NCBI RefSeq assembly: GCF_040802235.1
Contig: NC_133170.1
Location: 7,951,001 to 8,015,000, forward strand
DNA length: 64,000 nt
Direction of reading: 5' to 3'
Source: Manis javanica
Lineage: Eukaryota; Chordata; Mammalia; Pholidota; Manidae
This document shows positions 1 through 14,100 of the stretch, in pieces. The position numbers were made by a program, and so were the translations under genes. The first letter of the stretch is position 1; each line of letters starts with the position of its first letter. The notes under the pieces are model-generated. The model saw only the letters and a list, made by a program, of their open reading frames with translations, ran no database searches and was not told the origin of the DNA.

Positions 1-3000
1 ACACGATGATTCAAATTTTGTAAATGAAAGAATCAGCACTTCAGAAAACCAGAGACTAATGTGATTGAAAATGTGCTGCCAGCTTCTGAAATGTTTACTT
101 GGGTATTTTTTTAGCCTACTGGAATTCAGGTTTTATGGTTGAATTTTTTCCCAGACATATTTTTCCTTTGGATTCTTTTTTTTTTTTTCCCTCAACAGGA
201 AATAGAAAATAAACATTTGACCTTAGCATAGTTAACCTCAAATAAATTAATGTGTGGAATGAAAATCAGACAAATAAATCAGGGTGGGTATATTCCGCAA
301 GGAAATTGCAAACTGGAGCACATGACATATTACTGAACAATGCGGTGCCTTTTAAGGTGTTCAAAAGCTAAGCATCCTTAGCTTTTGAGCAGATTGCACA
401 AAATTTATAGTAAATGAAATATAAAACAAAAGTTTAGTTAAACATCTTGTGTCTATGAATCTTGAGGTCCATCTTGAGGTTAAAACTTAAAAACAGTAGA
501 TTAGCATAAATATAGAATGTATATACATTTTGCACACTGTTCTTGTTTATAAGTAGCTTTCCATAACACTGCTTTTCAGGGATGCTATGATTATTTTGTA
601 TGGCAGGTGACAGATTTTTCCAGTGCATACGAATCTCAGTAGCCAACTTTTCCTGAGTATTACCTCATTTAGTCACTGAGAACTAGTTCCTGTAAGATCA
701 GAGTTGAATGGACTGACAATATTAGAAAAAGGAGAAATTATTCTAAATGGAAGCTCTAATTTGCAGCAGTGTATTTATTTGCTGACTGTTGAATGACTCA
801 TATTGTTTAGGAAAAAAAAAATTACAGGAACCATCTGACTTCTTAACAGTTAAGAACCACAACTGCTTCTGAAGATACTTCTTTCTGTTTTTTAATAATC
901 TGTGACTTAATTTCTCCCAGCCTCCCTTTGCTGAACTGCAGAATAATGCAATAATTATACTTAAAGAATTAGGTGGGTTAAGTGAGATAATGGACAAGAA
1001 ATTAGTCTAAAATGTGAAGGGTCACTAATACACCTTGGGTCCTTTGGTTTCTGCCTTCTGTGTACTTAGGTGAGTGTTCCCTGCCAGGGGCGATGTCTCG
1101 TAAACATGTTGCTGATGTTGATTCTCAGAGATAAGGTGACAGAGATAAGGGAATTGAGGGCAATAATAATGTCCTTAACTGCCTACTGGATGAACTCTGC
1201 TAAAGGAAACTCCACTGGAGAAAAATGAAGAACCCCTTGCGTGTTCAAATGGATGTGTGTTTATCAAGAATGTATATAACTGGATATTTGAAGAAAACCT
1301 CTCCAGCTCCTAGAACTGTATCTCTATACTTAGATTTCTTTTGTAAAGAGAAAAATTAGAGCTCCTTATACCCCAGAACTATTTCACAATAGAACACATT
1401 CTCTCTATAATAAATTTTAAGATATTTACCTCACTGAAGTAAAAATGATGCTAACAAGAAAGAAATGGCAATAAAACCCCTATAAACAATACAATGTTCA
1501 GTAAGAGCTGTGAGAAAGAAAATCCAATGGCTGTTCACGCTGACCTTAAAAATGTAGACCTGAAGATCGCCCTTCTGCTCTGCTCTAATTCAGTGAACCT
1601 TTCACTGAGGTTTTCTAGATGGGAGAAGGAATAATCACTAACAGAACTTTTATAAAACGTACCTGGAGAAGGCAGAGTCCAGATGGACTTAGGTTATTCT
1701 GACAGTTGACATAGCAACATAGACAACTCTTAAATCATTCATTTTTCCTGTAGAAAATTCCCTTCCTGGAGACCTCAGGATTCAATTAGACCCAAGCTAC
1801 TTCAAATACAAGTTTATTTTAAAAGTCAACATGCAAAATATGTTTTGTCCCTGCATAGATCTTCTGTAAACAAGAGTATATGTCTTAAGAAAAGATCTAC
1901 ATCTATATAAAAATCAAAATCAAAAGTGATTCTATTTTCTGATCTGGTTGTTGAAAAATCCTCTTCATGAAATTCAGCTTTATTTCGTAAGTAACGAATG
2001 CAATGCTTGCCTGTGATTAGTGAACCTAAGCAGATACCCAGCAAAGAGGATATTGCTAGCAGACCCTTCCTATTACAGGAATAAACAATATCACACATTT
2101 TTGCAAGTGGAGAGGTGTGAGTGGAAAAAGATTAAGTGAAGCATGTAAATGCCAGCAGCCTGTTCCCCCGGGGGGTTGGACTGGGCGCAGGGCCTTTTCC
2201 TGGCGCTGGCTGGCAGCGAGTCCCTGTTCTTAGTTCCACGGTTCTTGGAGCCCCGGGGCCTTCTAGAAGCCCTTTACCTCACTCTGCTTATATTTGTTTC
2301 TCTTTGCTTCCCTTCTCACTGCTTGCTTCTGTGTTTGAGTTAAGTGTGGACTTACATCCTGTTTCTGATTAGAAAAAAGAAAAGAGACAGACATTTTTGT
2401 AGTCAGTGAACTTTGCAAGTACCCAACCGTTCCTCTGAATAACTGCGATCGGAGTGACTAGGAAGTCCAGGAAGGTGAGCTGAGAACCAGCTGCTGGCGG
2501 GTGCAGACGGGCGCTGGGAGAGGCGGAATTTAGACTCCCCTTCCCCATAGTTAGTGCTTTTACCGCAGGCATTTATTTCATGGGCCCCAAAGCCTAAGAA
2601 AATAAGGAAAAGATCAACGTTTAGGAAATCACCTCTTCTGAGAAAGCACATGTCCCTGGCATGATGGCTACAACTGCTTGTCATCAGGGAGATGATGAGA
2701 ATTGCTCTCACCATGTTTACTGGACAGCTCCTAAATCTTTGGGAAGTCAGAGAGCTTTCCCCAACATCCAAAAAGAAAGTTTCTCTAGGGAATTTGAGTT
2801 CTGAGTCCAGGCCATACTGGGCTCTCTGTAACCACTTCCAGGGTGACTGTTGGACGCAAGCTTCCCGGGCTTGTAGTGAGTGGGCAGGAACGAGGGCATT
2901 TGGCCTCTCCGCATAGCTCTGGTATCCTCGTGGCAGTTCGGAGGGAGAGCCCAGGACTTGCTGGCCCTCAGGATTGCGAGGTAGGTTGTTAGGGGGACTG

Positions 3001-4387
3001 GTACCAGGGACCCTCAAGTTGCCTTTGCTAATTAAAGGTGGCCAGAAAGATGCATGCCACAGCTCACATGCTGCGTGAGAGAAACTCCTGTCTCTCCCAA
3101 CAGTCTCCATAGCCATTATGAGTAATCAGGGCTCTTCAGCTTCGGGGTGTAACACTGAGCTGAACCGATGCTATTCCTTGTCCGCCGAAAGGAGCGTTAC
3201 TCAGAATGTCTCCCTGGAAATAGTAGTGCTGAGGTCTGTTCATAGCTGAGAGTAGGGAAGGGAGGGTTACGTGGTCACATAAACTTAGCAAGACTTAAAA
3301 ACAAGCAAACTATGCAACTTATCTTTTTTGGCCTTTTAATAGCAACCTCTTCTGTCCCCAAATTAAACTGATCTTAGAGGGTACGGAACAGAGTGGGAGG
3401 AAGCAAACACGGCATTTGATTGTCAAGAGACTTCACAAGTACAGATCCTGTTTTTATTACTTGGCCATCATTCTATGTTAAAAGCCAGCCTCACAGACTT
3501 ACTGAAAGTACTCTGGATGACAGAGGTGGAGCAGAGCTCCTCAGACAGCTAAATATGTCTGCGCTACCTACAGCAGAAACGACTAAACTGCGTGACCATG
3601 CTGATCTGCCTTCATTATAGTTTTGAGTTAAGGAAGTAAATTGATTCCCTTCCTTCCTTCATCAGCATAAATTTGGTTTGCTGATGGATTCCCAATCCTC
3701 CTTTGCCTTGGCCTTTGAACATAGGAATTCTATGCTCCCTTCATTGTGTAATTAGTTTTTTATTTTTAAGTGTTTGTCAAGTTTTTCTTTCTGAGAACTA
3801 TAAGGCCAGGTGGTACCAAATTATAGTAGGAGGCAAAGGAGATAAAATAGGGAACCCATCTGGGGTATAAAGCTTATTTTTATGGGAAAAGGTTGTATAC
3901 GTGTCATCATTCCTCAATAATGATAGTTTTACTGATCTTCCAATCCAAATATGTTTATGAAGATCCCTCATCCAAGGGATTTCCAGGATCTTGTGTAAAT
4001 AGTGGGCACTGTATAGGCGGCCGGTCAGCAGCCCCACCAGACCAGAAACTCACCACGGAGGCAGTGAGGATTTTCCCTCAAAGGAAGTTGAAAGTCACAG
4101 TAGGTTCTAAGAGACTAAAATTTCCTTAACCTGAGTAGATTTGCATATTATTTATTTTTGCATTATTAGGGGGCAGTTTACTTATACCACTGTCAAATAT
4201 GTGCTTCTCTGCCATATTTATATGCCAAAGAGTTCACCACTAAGATTTGACATAGACATTCCATTAAAATGAATTCAGTGTTTTCTTTGGTTGCATCATA
4301 TCTGGGGAGGTGGAGGGGACAGCAAGCACATTGCGCCTAACTTAGAAGTTTTTGAGCAATCATCACTTAATATTTCTAATTTTTCAG
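1..4387 (+). other. TMTC1: TMTC1 intron (partial, 5' end outside window)
   Basis: No exon or RNA gene was recognised here. The open frame on the minus strand at 2403-3116 has no recognisable protein motif. A short interspersed repeat at about 3185-3290 has a diverged relative in the next intron at 4685-4812. Confidence 0.8.
3185..3290 (+). repeat. Interspersed repeat fragment, copy A
   Basis: Shares blocks such as tgtctccct, gttcatag, gagtagggaag and ggttacgtggtca with 4685-4812, roughly 70-75 percent similar by eye. It is probably an old hAT-type MER element; the family was not assigned. Confidence 0.5.
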
Positions 4388-4531
4388 GCTCTATCCACGC
4401 CATGCCAGTGCCCTGAACAACCTGGGAACACTGACAAAAGACACAGCCGAGGCAAAGATGTACTACCAAAGGGCTCTCCAGCTAAATCCACAGCACAACC
4501 GGGCCCTTTTCAATCTCGGGAATCTCCTTAA
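4388..4531 (+). CDS. TMTC1: TMTC1 coding exon (TPR; begins [13 protein letters not shown])
   Basis: Acceptor ttttcag and donor gtaagtag bound a 144-bp exon. It opens with the third base of a split codon and ends with two bases of a lysine codon completed by the next exon. It encodes [13 protein letters not shown] at the start, a helix B with [10 protein letters not shown], and the next helix A ([10 protein letters not shown]). The same-strand frame upstream in the window holds no further recognisable exon, so the preceding exon lies outside. Confidence 0.95.
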   Translation, partial: ALSTPCQCPEQPGNTDKRHSRGKDVLPKGSPAKSTAQPGPFQSRESP

Positions 4532-7500
4532 GTAAGTAGAACGTGTACCACTGATCAGGTGGCTGTGTCATTTCAGGAAATCCTTTCCTTCTCGACACTC
4601 ATTTGGCCACGTTGTTGTCTCCTCTTTCAAGTTTTCAAGCTTTGGGAGGATCTTACATCCATCTGAATTAATTCTATCCCTGTCGGTCAAAAAGAGTATT
4701 TTCCAGTGTGTCTCCCTAGCAGTATTATTTCTGAGATGGGTTCATAGGATTGTCTGTTGAGGGATAGGAGTAGGGAAGGGTTACGTGGTCAAATGAACTT
4801 AGGAGGTACAGTTAGGCAATGAACTGTATTTATTTATTGCAAGAATCTTTAATATGATAAATGCCCTGTGAGTCTTCAAGAAGTCAATATGGGATACAGC
4901 ATTTCTCCAAGTAGCCTCTTTTTGGTAGAGCATCTCCCAAATATTCCATGAATATACTTTGGGAAAACTGTTGGCTTAGAAAAAGCAGTGTGCTCGACGG
5001 GGTAGCCAAATGCACAACCCCACCGTGTGCCTGAGTTGTACTGTTGGTAGGAAATATTCAGGCTTGCGTGGAATCAGTAACAGTAACCTTGGCTCTTAGA
5101 ACGACCCTCCAGGCAGTGTCACTGGTATTTGCTTTTTTGCTCACTGCCTTACAGGAGGCTAATACTGAACCAGTGACAAGGAGGTACTTTTTGGCATCAT
5201 GTATTTTTTACTAATACGACTTCTGGGCCTGTTGGTGACGGTACTAGCAATAGTGGGAGCAGTAATAACTGTAGTGAAAATGTTGATAATTATAGAATCT
5301 AACTTTTAAACTTGAAAAAAAAAGCAGGCTGACAGAAATAGAAACGAAAGGTGAAAATGTTTGGAATCAGACTGTAGTGATGTGTTTGTGCTGTTGTCAT
5401 GCGGACAATCCACACACTTACCGACATGCCTCTCAGCTTCTAGAGAGCATATCTGAGACCTTTAAGGCTTTGTTCTTTCATCCTCTTCCTAACAGGTTGT
5501 CTTGATTGCCTCCGTCACTTAGCATGATGCATCTTTTTCACCTTCTTGTCAACTCCTTGAATTTTACATGTATATTCAGATGGTAGATATTAGTCTATTT
5601 TCCTCTTGTGAGTGTTAATTCATGCTTTTATCTAATCCCATTTGAACTGAAGCATTAGAGTGAATTAATCACAGAACAATCTCTAACATCATATGAAGTG
5701 ATGGGTGCCTTCCTGAGTCTGAAGTTTTATGTTTAGGAGTGGCTTTAATCCATATACCGGAACACCAGATCAAGGGAAGACTACACAAAAATAAATAAAT
5801 GCAAGGAAAGTCCAATTGAAATGAAAGAAATCAAAGTATAAATCAGCAAAAACTAAATAAGCTTAATATCTCAAAGTAGAGAATTCATTGTTAAAGTTTG
5901 ATACAAATATGAGAATGATCAGAGACGATTAAAAATGAAGTATACACTATGACAGAAAAGCAATTTTTGTACTAGTAAACTCCCTTTAACAATTTTAACA
6001 AGAGATGTGGGGAAATTGAGTCCTAATTACTATAGATAACTAGTTGTAGGTCAATAGCATGCTTTTACTATAATATTTTTTTGAGCTCTTATTTCTGTAT
6101 GTGGAGCTCTGAGGACTCCTCTTTTAAAATTATTGTTACATTTGTGTATGTCCTAACTTACTTACAGCCTAAAAAACTTAATGGCTAGATAAAATCCTGT
6201 TGATGTCTCTTGAGGTATCTAGATTATAGAGACTGATTTCAAAAACCATATAGGAGAGTATTTTTTCCAAAGAAGCCAGCTTTAATGGCCTGGATGCAAA
6301 ATGACAGCTGTTAGGAATGATGTCCTGCAGCTATGATTATCATATTGTGCTGAATGTGACTATACGTGAAAACGAAGGCAGAGATTCTTGTAAATTTCAT
6401 CTTGCCAAGACCCGAACAGAAGATATACACTCTGCCCTTCCTTTTCCAATTCACATGTTATTGCCACCATCTATTATCTTGAACTAGTAAATGTGAGTCA
6501 AAAATACAAGGAAATATATTTTGGCAGTGGTTACTTTTCACGGTAGGAGGGACACCTAGATAACGAACAGGATTTTTTTTCGCTCTCTTTCAGTACGATC
6601 AGCTCGATGGTTATCCAAACCAGGACAATGCTTTGCATCAGTGTAACACAGTAGTTTTCTGAGTATTTTTTGTTTTTAATGAAGCCCTCCCAATGACTGT
6701 CTGTAAAGTAAAAAGGGAAGAAGAGGAGGTCACCAAGATCCTGAGAAGTAAGGTGCCTTGGACAGAGGTCACCTTCTTTCCCACCTGCTCCTTCGCTTTG
6801 CCCCACAGAGCCAAGTGGCTGTATCTGTGTGGAGTATTCCTAGAGTCCAGTAGGATAAAACCATAATAATAGGTGACATTTATGTAATTTTTCACAGTTT
6901 CCAGGTGTTTTTTAGATCCATTACTTAATGCAATCTTTAAACCAATCTACTGTGAGAATCATGGCCGTCCTTATGTCCATCTTACAGTGAGGGAGCCGAG
7001 GTGAGATTTCCTGGGACCTGGGTCTGGGCTCTGGCAGATCCCGGACTGAGTCCCTGCCTGTGGACTCCTGTCCCATTTGTTTTCCGTTTCCCATGCTGCC
7101 CAGCAAGCTTGCCAATCCCCAGATTACTTAATGTTTAGCTACTTAATGGCATGTGACTGCCTCTTGGGAGAAAGGCCCTTCCTGTTTGCCCGAAGGAAAC
7201 AGTGAAGTGTGTTTGCGTTGTACCTTGCATTGGCAGAGAGAGGCGGCCTGCGAACAGCAGAGCTAGTCCCTTCGGATAACTTGCATTTTACATCTGCTTT
7301 CCTTAATGTAGTTCTGCTACCCGGTACCAGTGGATCAGAGGCAGGAAGAGGGTAAGAATATTTTACGTTTGGTTTGATTTGATCCATTTTACTCTTTAAG
7401 ATTTGCACCCTACCTAGTACTTACGAGGCAGTTAACTTTTAATGGTACCCTTTTTTGTAAACTAGAACTTAATGCCCATTCTAAGGACCCAACTTATCTC

Positions 7501-10500
7501 TTTAGATATAAGCAGTTTAGATTTGATCATCTCTGAGAGGAAGGCCCTAGTCATTGTCCCTATTTTATAAATGAAGAAACTAGGATTTGGAAAACTACTG
7601 TGCCAAATCCCTTTCTGAGGAAGTAGAAGCCGTGGGAATTAAACCTACGAGTGTCCAAGTGTACCTGCCCATAATCCCAACACTTGACTGCCTCCTCGTG
7701 ACTCAACCCTCCAAACAGGACACACCCTTGACCCACACCAACAGAACCATACTGAGCACCAGAATCTGTAACTGGAAATTTTCAGGTGGTCGCATTTCAA
7801 AACATTTTTTAAGAAGTTAATTTTAATAATTATTTTACTTAGCCCCAATCTATCCAAAATATTATCATTCTAACATGTAATTAACATTAAAGTTAATTTT
7901 TAAATTGAACATCTAAAAATGTCATCGAGTTAGTTGTGCATTCTTTTTTTATGATCTTTAAAGTCCACCATGCTTTATGCTTACAGCACATCTCAGACCT
8001 GTCATATTTCAGGTGTTCAGTAGCCATATGTGGTGAGTGGCTACTATATTGGACAACACAGATCTTTATTAATGACCTTGGCTTTGAGAGAAATGTGAGT
8101 CTGTGTCTAGAATAAGAAGCTCTAAATAAGATGTGATTCTGTCAAAGCATCCCAGAAATCTTCCGGCACTGTGGACACATTCCATTTGAATTCTTGGCAT
8201 TACGTGGTCATAGTGGTAGACTTCACTGGGTGTTATCCAAATATCTTTGGCCTCTTTCATGACCATTTCACTGGACGTTGAAGTGATTTGATTATGATTC
8301 TGTGTAGCACATTTATAGTGTGACAGATTGTTAAGAACAGCTTTCCATGCCAGCATTCTTAATTTATATTAATTGTGGTTGACTTTGCTTGGAACCTAAA
8401 ATATAGAAGAAAATAGGCAAGATTAGCATGAGCTTTTTATGGCTGCAAGGAGCCCTAATGGCTCAAGAGACTGTGACTGAGACTTCAATTCAGGGCACAG
8501 GAAAATATTCCTTGACTGCGGGATAGAGTTGCTGGTGTCTGTTTCTCAAACAGGATGCAAAGAACCCCTGAAAGAATTTTGTCATACCTCCTTCACCACC
8601 CAAACTGCCTGCCACTCACATGATAGGATGTGGGTGTTATATGAGTGTTAAAATAAATCTTATAATCTAAACTCAGAAGAAAACAAAATAGAATGTCTAG
8701 TAATTGAACTAGGTAGAAGATGAACTTGGTAACAGCATACATTTGATTTTCTTTAGTCCGATCCTTTAGTAAGTTGAACTTCTAAAGAATGAAAGGACAA
8801 AGAAAGAAGGGTAGCATTCACTTTGAAATATATTTAAATGTTCGGTATAAATTTCCTTGTAGCTTTGGCACAAGCCACACACTTTTTATTTCATGAAAAA
8901 GAAATTGGTTGATTTATGATAGGAGCTCTCTCCTTCTTTACTTGTTAACTGAAGCCCCACAGAATCCAAAATGCCATCCCACTGGGTAAAGAAAACCTCT
9001 TTATGCCTCTTTGCACCACACTAGGGTGTCAACTTCGGGTGGGCAAGTTTGGCATCCTCCTCTCGGAGTGAAATTCCCCTCCTTCCCCCTCCCCCTGGGG
9101 TGACCTATTAATACCCAGTTAGCTCCAACCCCACTCATTGAGTCTCAACCCCATTACAGTCCCCCAGCCCTTCACCTTGTGTCAGTCTCCCAGCTCCTCT
9201 GCCACCTCTACTCCAGGGCCCTCCAGTCCTGCTCTGTGTGAGGCACTCACCAAATGGCCGTGCCCTGGGCTTTCTATCTATGCACACCTTTTCACTCCCT
9301 GGTACCTGGACTCTAGAATGTTCCTCTTTAACCTTAACCACTTCCCTGTTCGCGCCCTTCCTGGCCCTCCTCTCTCATTCCTGCTGCCCCTTTGATGGGG
9401 TCATGAGTATGGCTTGCCACCTCGTAGCTCTTCTCTGTGCTTGGTTGTATCCCTTTAGACCTTTTTTGTTTTTTTTTTTAGGATTATAGGTAGCTTTTTT
9501 TTTTTTTTTTTTTTTTACATGGTGAACAGTACAAGGGCAGTCATCACAGAAACTTTCGGTTTTGATCATGCAATATGACCTATAAACAATCAGGTCAAAT
9601 ATGAATATTCGTTTGATTTTTGTGCTTGATCTATATGTTGATCCCACATTTCTCCTACTATTATTATTATTTTTATTTTTAATAAAATGCTGAAGTGGTA
9701 GGTAGATGCAAGATAAGGGTAGAAAACATAGTTTAGTGCTGTAAGAAGGCAAATATAGATGATCAGATGATCAGGTGTGTGCCTATGGACTAAGTATTAA
9801 TCCAGGCTAGACAAGGGCATCAAGACATCCACGGATGCAGAAGATTTCTCTCAAAGCAGGGGGGGTTAGGTTCTGAGCCTCACCTCTGTTGATCCCCAAA
9901 TTCTCACCTGATGGCCCCCCTGCGACTGTGCCTGTCTTAGGTTGTTCCTCCCTTGAGGAATCTTACCCGTCTCTGGCTAACCAGTCATCTTCCGGGGCCA
10001 TACAGGGAAATGTAAAGTTGGTAAGTGAGAGAGAAGCCATATTGTTTGCAAAGGTTAGCTTTTTACTTCTTTGCAGATTTATGCCCTGTGGCTTCTATGC
10101 CCAGCACTTGTCTCGAGGTATCTTTACCACCTGGAGGAATTATGATACTCGGTAAATTCGATATGAGGCACGAATTCTATTTAAGGGCTGTAATTAGGAA
10201 GGAAGAAGAAAAGCTATAGATGTAGCATACGAAGGAAGCTTGGGAGGATTGATTATTTCTTTGACATATCTTCTTGTATAGTACCTTAAGTATGTATAGG
10301 TTTTAAACTACTAACTCATTTGCACGCATATATTAACATAATAGGAATACGGTGACATAAACAAAGCAAATCTATAATTACCATCCATCTCCAGTGAAGC
10401 CAAGAAAACCATTTAGGCACCCTAGGCATTTGTGAAAATTTATCTATGATATGATGGATATTGTCCAACTGTACTTGAACCATCAGACAAATTAAAGCAG

Positions 10501-11153
10501 CCCATTTCTGGGATCTGTTCACATCCCATATGTTCTTTTAACCATAGATAGTCTATAGTCATGAGATTTTGGAGCGCTACAACTTGCACCCCTCCCAACT
10601 CCTGGTTGAGTTCCAACAGTACAGATCCGGTCAAATTCGTTGTCTCACTGTATGCACATGCCAGCCTAGACATCTCCCTCCTCATTCTTATGGCAAGTCC
10701 AGGAGATGGTGGGCTGGATGCAGCCACAACTGCAGCATCGTCTGGATCCCTGTGGAGGCTTTTTGATGATCATCCCCCGGCACAAGTCCTCCAGAGAGTG
10801 CTGATGCCGGAAGCTCCTCCTCATATCGTATCTTAGTTCATTTTCTGGGTAGCCAAGCTAGGCCTTGATCTCCTGCATAGAAACAAACAGACCCTTTGCC
10901 CACACTTTGACATGCCCTCTATACCACTGTGCAGAACTCATTGGAGGTCAGCACACAGTAACTGCTTTTTTTTTTTTTTTTTTTTAAATTAAGAGAAAGG
11001 AATATTATCAGAAAAGAGTACCTCCATAGCTGATCATCTGACACCCTTTAAGTGATCAACATTAAGGATATTTAAAGCATGCATTGATCTTTGATTTACC
11101 AATAGTTTTATCCTGTTAAGGAGTAATCCCCCTTTTCCTTCTTTCTTTCTTTC

Positions 11154-11185
<32 letters not shown>

Positions 11186-14100
11186 AATCTACACTTACAT
11201 GAAGAATACTATGTTTACTATGCTCTCCCCTATATCAGGTCCCCCCTAACAACCACATTACGGTTACTGTCCATCAGCTTAGCAAAATGTTGTAGAGTCA
11301 CTATTTGTCCTCTCTGTGTTGTGCAGCCCACCCTCCCCTTGCTCCCTCCCCCCCATGCATGCTAATCTTAATAACCCCCTTTTTCTTCCCTCCCCTTATC
11401 CCTCCCTGCCCACCCATCCTCCCCAGTTCCTTTCCCTTTGGTACCTGTTAGTCCATTTTTAGGTTCTGTAATTCCACTGCTGTTTTGTTCCTTCAGTTTT
11501 TCCTTTGTTCCTATACTCCTCAGATGAGTGACATCATTTGGTATTTCTCTTTCTCCGCTTGGCTTATTTCACTGAGCATAATACTCTCCAGCTCCATCCA
11601 TGTTGCTGCAAATGGTTGGATTTTTCCACTTCTTATGGCTGAGTAGTATTCCATTGTGTATATGTACCACATCTTCTTTATCCATTCATCTACCGATGGA
11701 CATTTAGGTTGCTTCCAATTCTTGGCTATTGTAAATAGTGCTGCGATAAACATAGGGGTGCATCTGTCTTTCTCAAACTTGATTGCTGCGTTCTTAGGGT
11801 AAATTCCTAGGAGTGGGATTCCTGGGTCAAAAGGTAGGTCTGTTTTGAGCATTTTGATGAACCTCCAAACTGCTTTCCACAATGGTTGAACTAATTTACA
11901 TTCCCACCAGCAGTGTAGGAGGGTTCCCCTTTCTCCACAGCCTCGCCAACATTTGTTGTTGTTTGTCTTTTGGGTGGCAGCTATCCTTACTGGTGTGAGG
12001 TGATACCTCATTGTAGTTTTAATTTGCATTTCTCTGATAATTAGCGATGTGGAGCATCTTTTCATGTGTCTCTTGGCCATCTGTATTTCTTTTTTGGAGA
12101 ACTGTCTGTTCAGTTCCTCTGCCCATTTTTTAATTGGGTTATTTGTTTTTTGTTTGTTGAGGCGTGTGAGCTCTTTATATATTCTGGACGTCAAGCCTTT
12201 ATCGGATCTGTCATTTTCAAATATATTCTCCCATACTGTAGGGTTCCTTTTTGTTCTATTGATGGTGTCTTTCGCTGTACAGAAGCTTTTCAGCTTAATG
12301 TAGTCCCACTTGCTCATTTTTGCTGTTGTTTTCCTTGCCCGGGGAGATATGTTCAAGAAGAGATCACTCATGTTTATGTCTAAGAGGTTTTTGCCTATGT
12401 TTTTTTCCAAGAGTTTAATGGTTTCATGCCTTACATTCAGGTCTTTGATCCATTTTGAGTTTACCTTTGTATATGGGGTTAGACAATGGTCCAGTTTCAT
12501 TCTCCTACATGTAGCTGTCCAGTTTTGCCAGCACCATCTGTTGAAGAGACTGTCATTTTGCCATTGTATGTCCATGGCTCCTTTATCAAATATTAATTGA
12601 CCATATATGTTTGGGTTAATTTCTGGGGTCTCTAATCTGTTCCACTGGTCTGTGGCTCTGTTCTTGTGCCAGTACCAAATTGTCTTGATTACAATGGCTT
12701 TGTAGTAGAGCTTGAAGTTGGGGAGTGAGATCCCCCCTACTTTATTCTTCTTTTTCAGGATTGCTTTGGCTATTCGGGGTCTTTGGTGTTTCCATATGAA
12801 TTTTTGAATTATTTGTTCCGATTCATTGAAGAATGTTGCTGGTAATTTGAGAGGGATTGCATCAAATCTGTATATTGCTTTGGGCAGGATGGCCATTTTG
12901 ACGATATTAATTCTTCCTAGCCATGAGCATGGGATGAGTTTCCATTTATTAGTGTCCCCTTTAATTTCTCTTAAGAGTGACTTGTAGTTTTCAGAGTATA
13001 AGTCTTTCACTTCCTTGGTTAGGTTTATTCCTAGGTATTTTATTCTTTTTGATGCAATGGTGAATGGAATTGTTTTCCTGATTTCTCTTTCTATTGGTTC
13101 ATTGTTAGTGTACAGGAAAGCTACAGATTTCTGTGTGTTAATTTTGTATCCTGCAACTTTGCTGTATTCCGATATCAGTTCTAGTAGTTTTGGAGTGGAG
13201 TCTTTAGGGTTTTTTATGTACAGTATCATATCATCTGCAAATAGTGACAGTTTAACTTCTTCTTTACCAATCTGGATTCCTTGTATTTCTTTGTTTTGTC
13301 TGATTGCCGTGGCTAGGACCTCCAGTACTATGTTAAATAACAGTGGGGAGAGTGGGCATCCCTGTCTGGTTCCCGATCTCAGTGGAAATGCTTTCAGCTT
13401 CTCGCTGTTCAGTATAATGCTGGCTGTGGGTTTATCATATATGGCCTTTATTATGTTGAGGTACTTGCCCTCTGTTCCCATTTTGCTGAGAGTTTTTATC
13501 ATGAATGGATGTTGAATTTTGTCAAATGCTTTTTCAGCATCTATGGAGATGATCATGTGGTTTTTGTCTTTCTTTTTGTTGATGTGGTGGATGATGTTGA
13601 TGGATTTTCGAATGTTGTACCATCCTTGCATCCCTGGGATGAACCCCACTTGGTCATGGTGTATGATCCTTTTGATATACTGTTGAATTCTGTTTGCTAA
13701 TATTTTATTGAGTATTTTTGCATCTACATTCATCAGGGATATTGGTCTGTAATTTTCTTTTTTGGTGGGGTCTTTTCCTGGTTTTGGTATTAGGGTGATG
13801 TTGGCTTCATAGAATGAGTTTGGGAGTATTCCCTCTTCTTCTATTTTGTGGAACACTTTAAGGAGGACGGGTATTATGTCTTCTCTGTGTGTCTGATAAA
13901 ATTCCGAGGTAAATCCGTCCGGCCCCGGGGTTTTGTTCTTGGGTAGTTTTTTGATTACTGTTTCAATTTCTTTGCTTGTAATTGGTTTGTTTAACTTTTG
14001 TGTTTCTTCCTTGGTCAGTCTTGGGAGGTTGTATTTTTCTAGGAAGTTGTCCATTTCTTCTAGGTTTTCCAGCTTGTTGGCATATAGGTTTTCATAGTAG

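Noticed and set aside
2403..3116. 237-codon frame on the minus strand
   Set aside because: No recognisable domain, no splice or promoter context, and it lies in a TMTC1 intron. Probably a chance opening.
11137..11177. TTTC/T-run as an independent microsatellite
   Set aside because: Better explained as the L1 A-tail followed by GAAA decay on the opposite strand.
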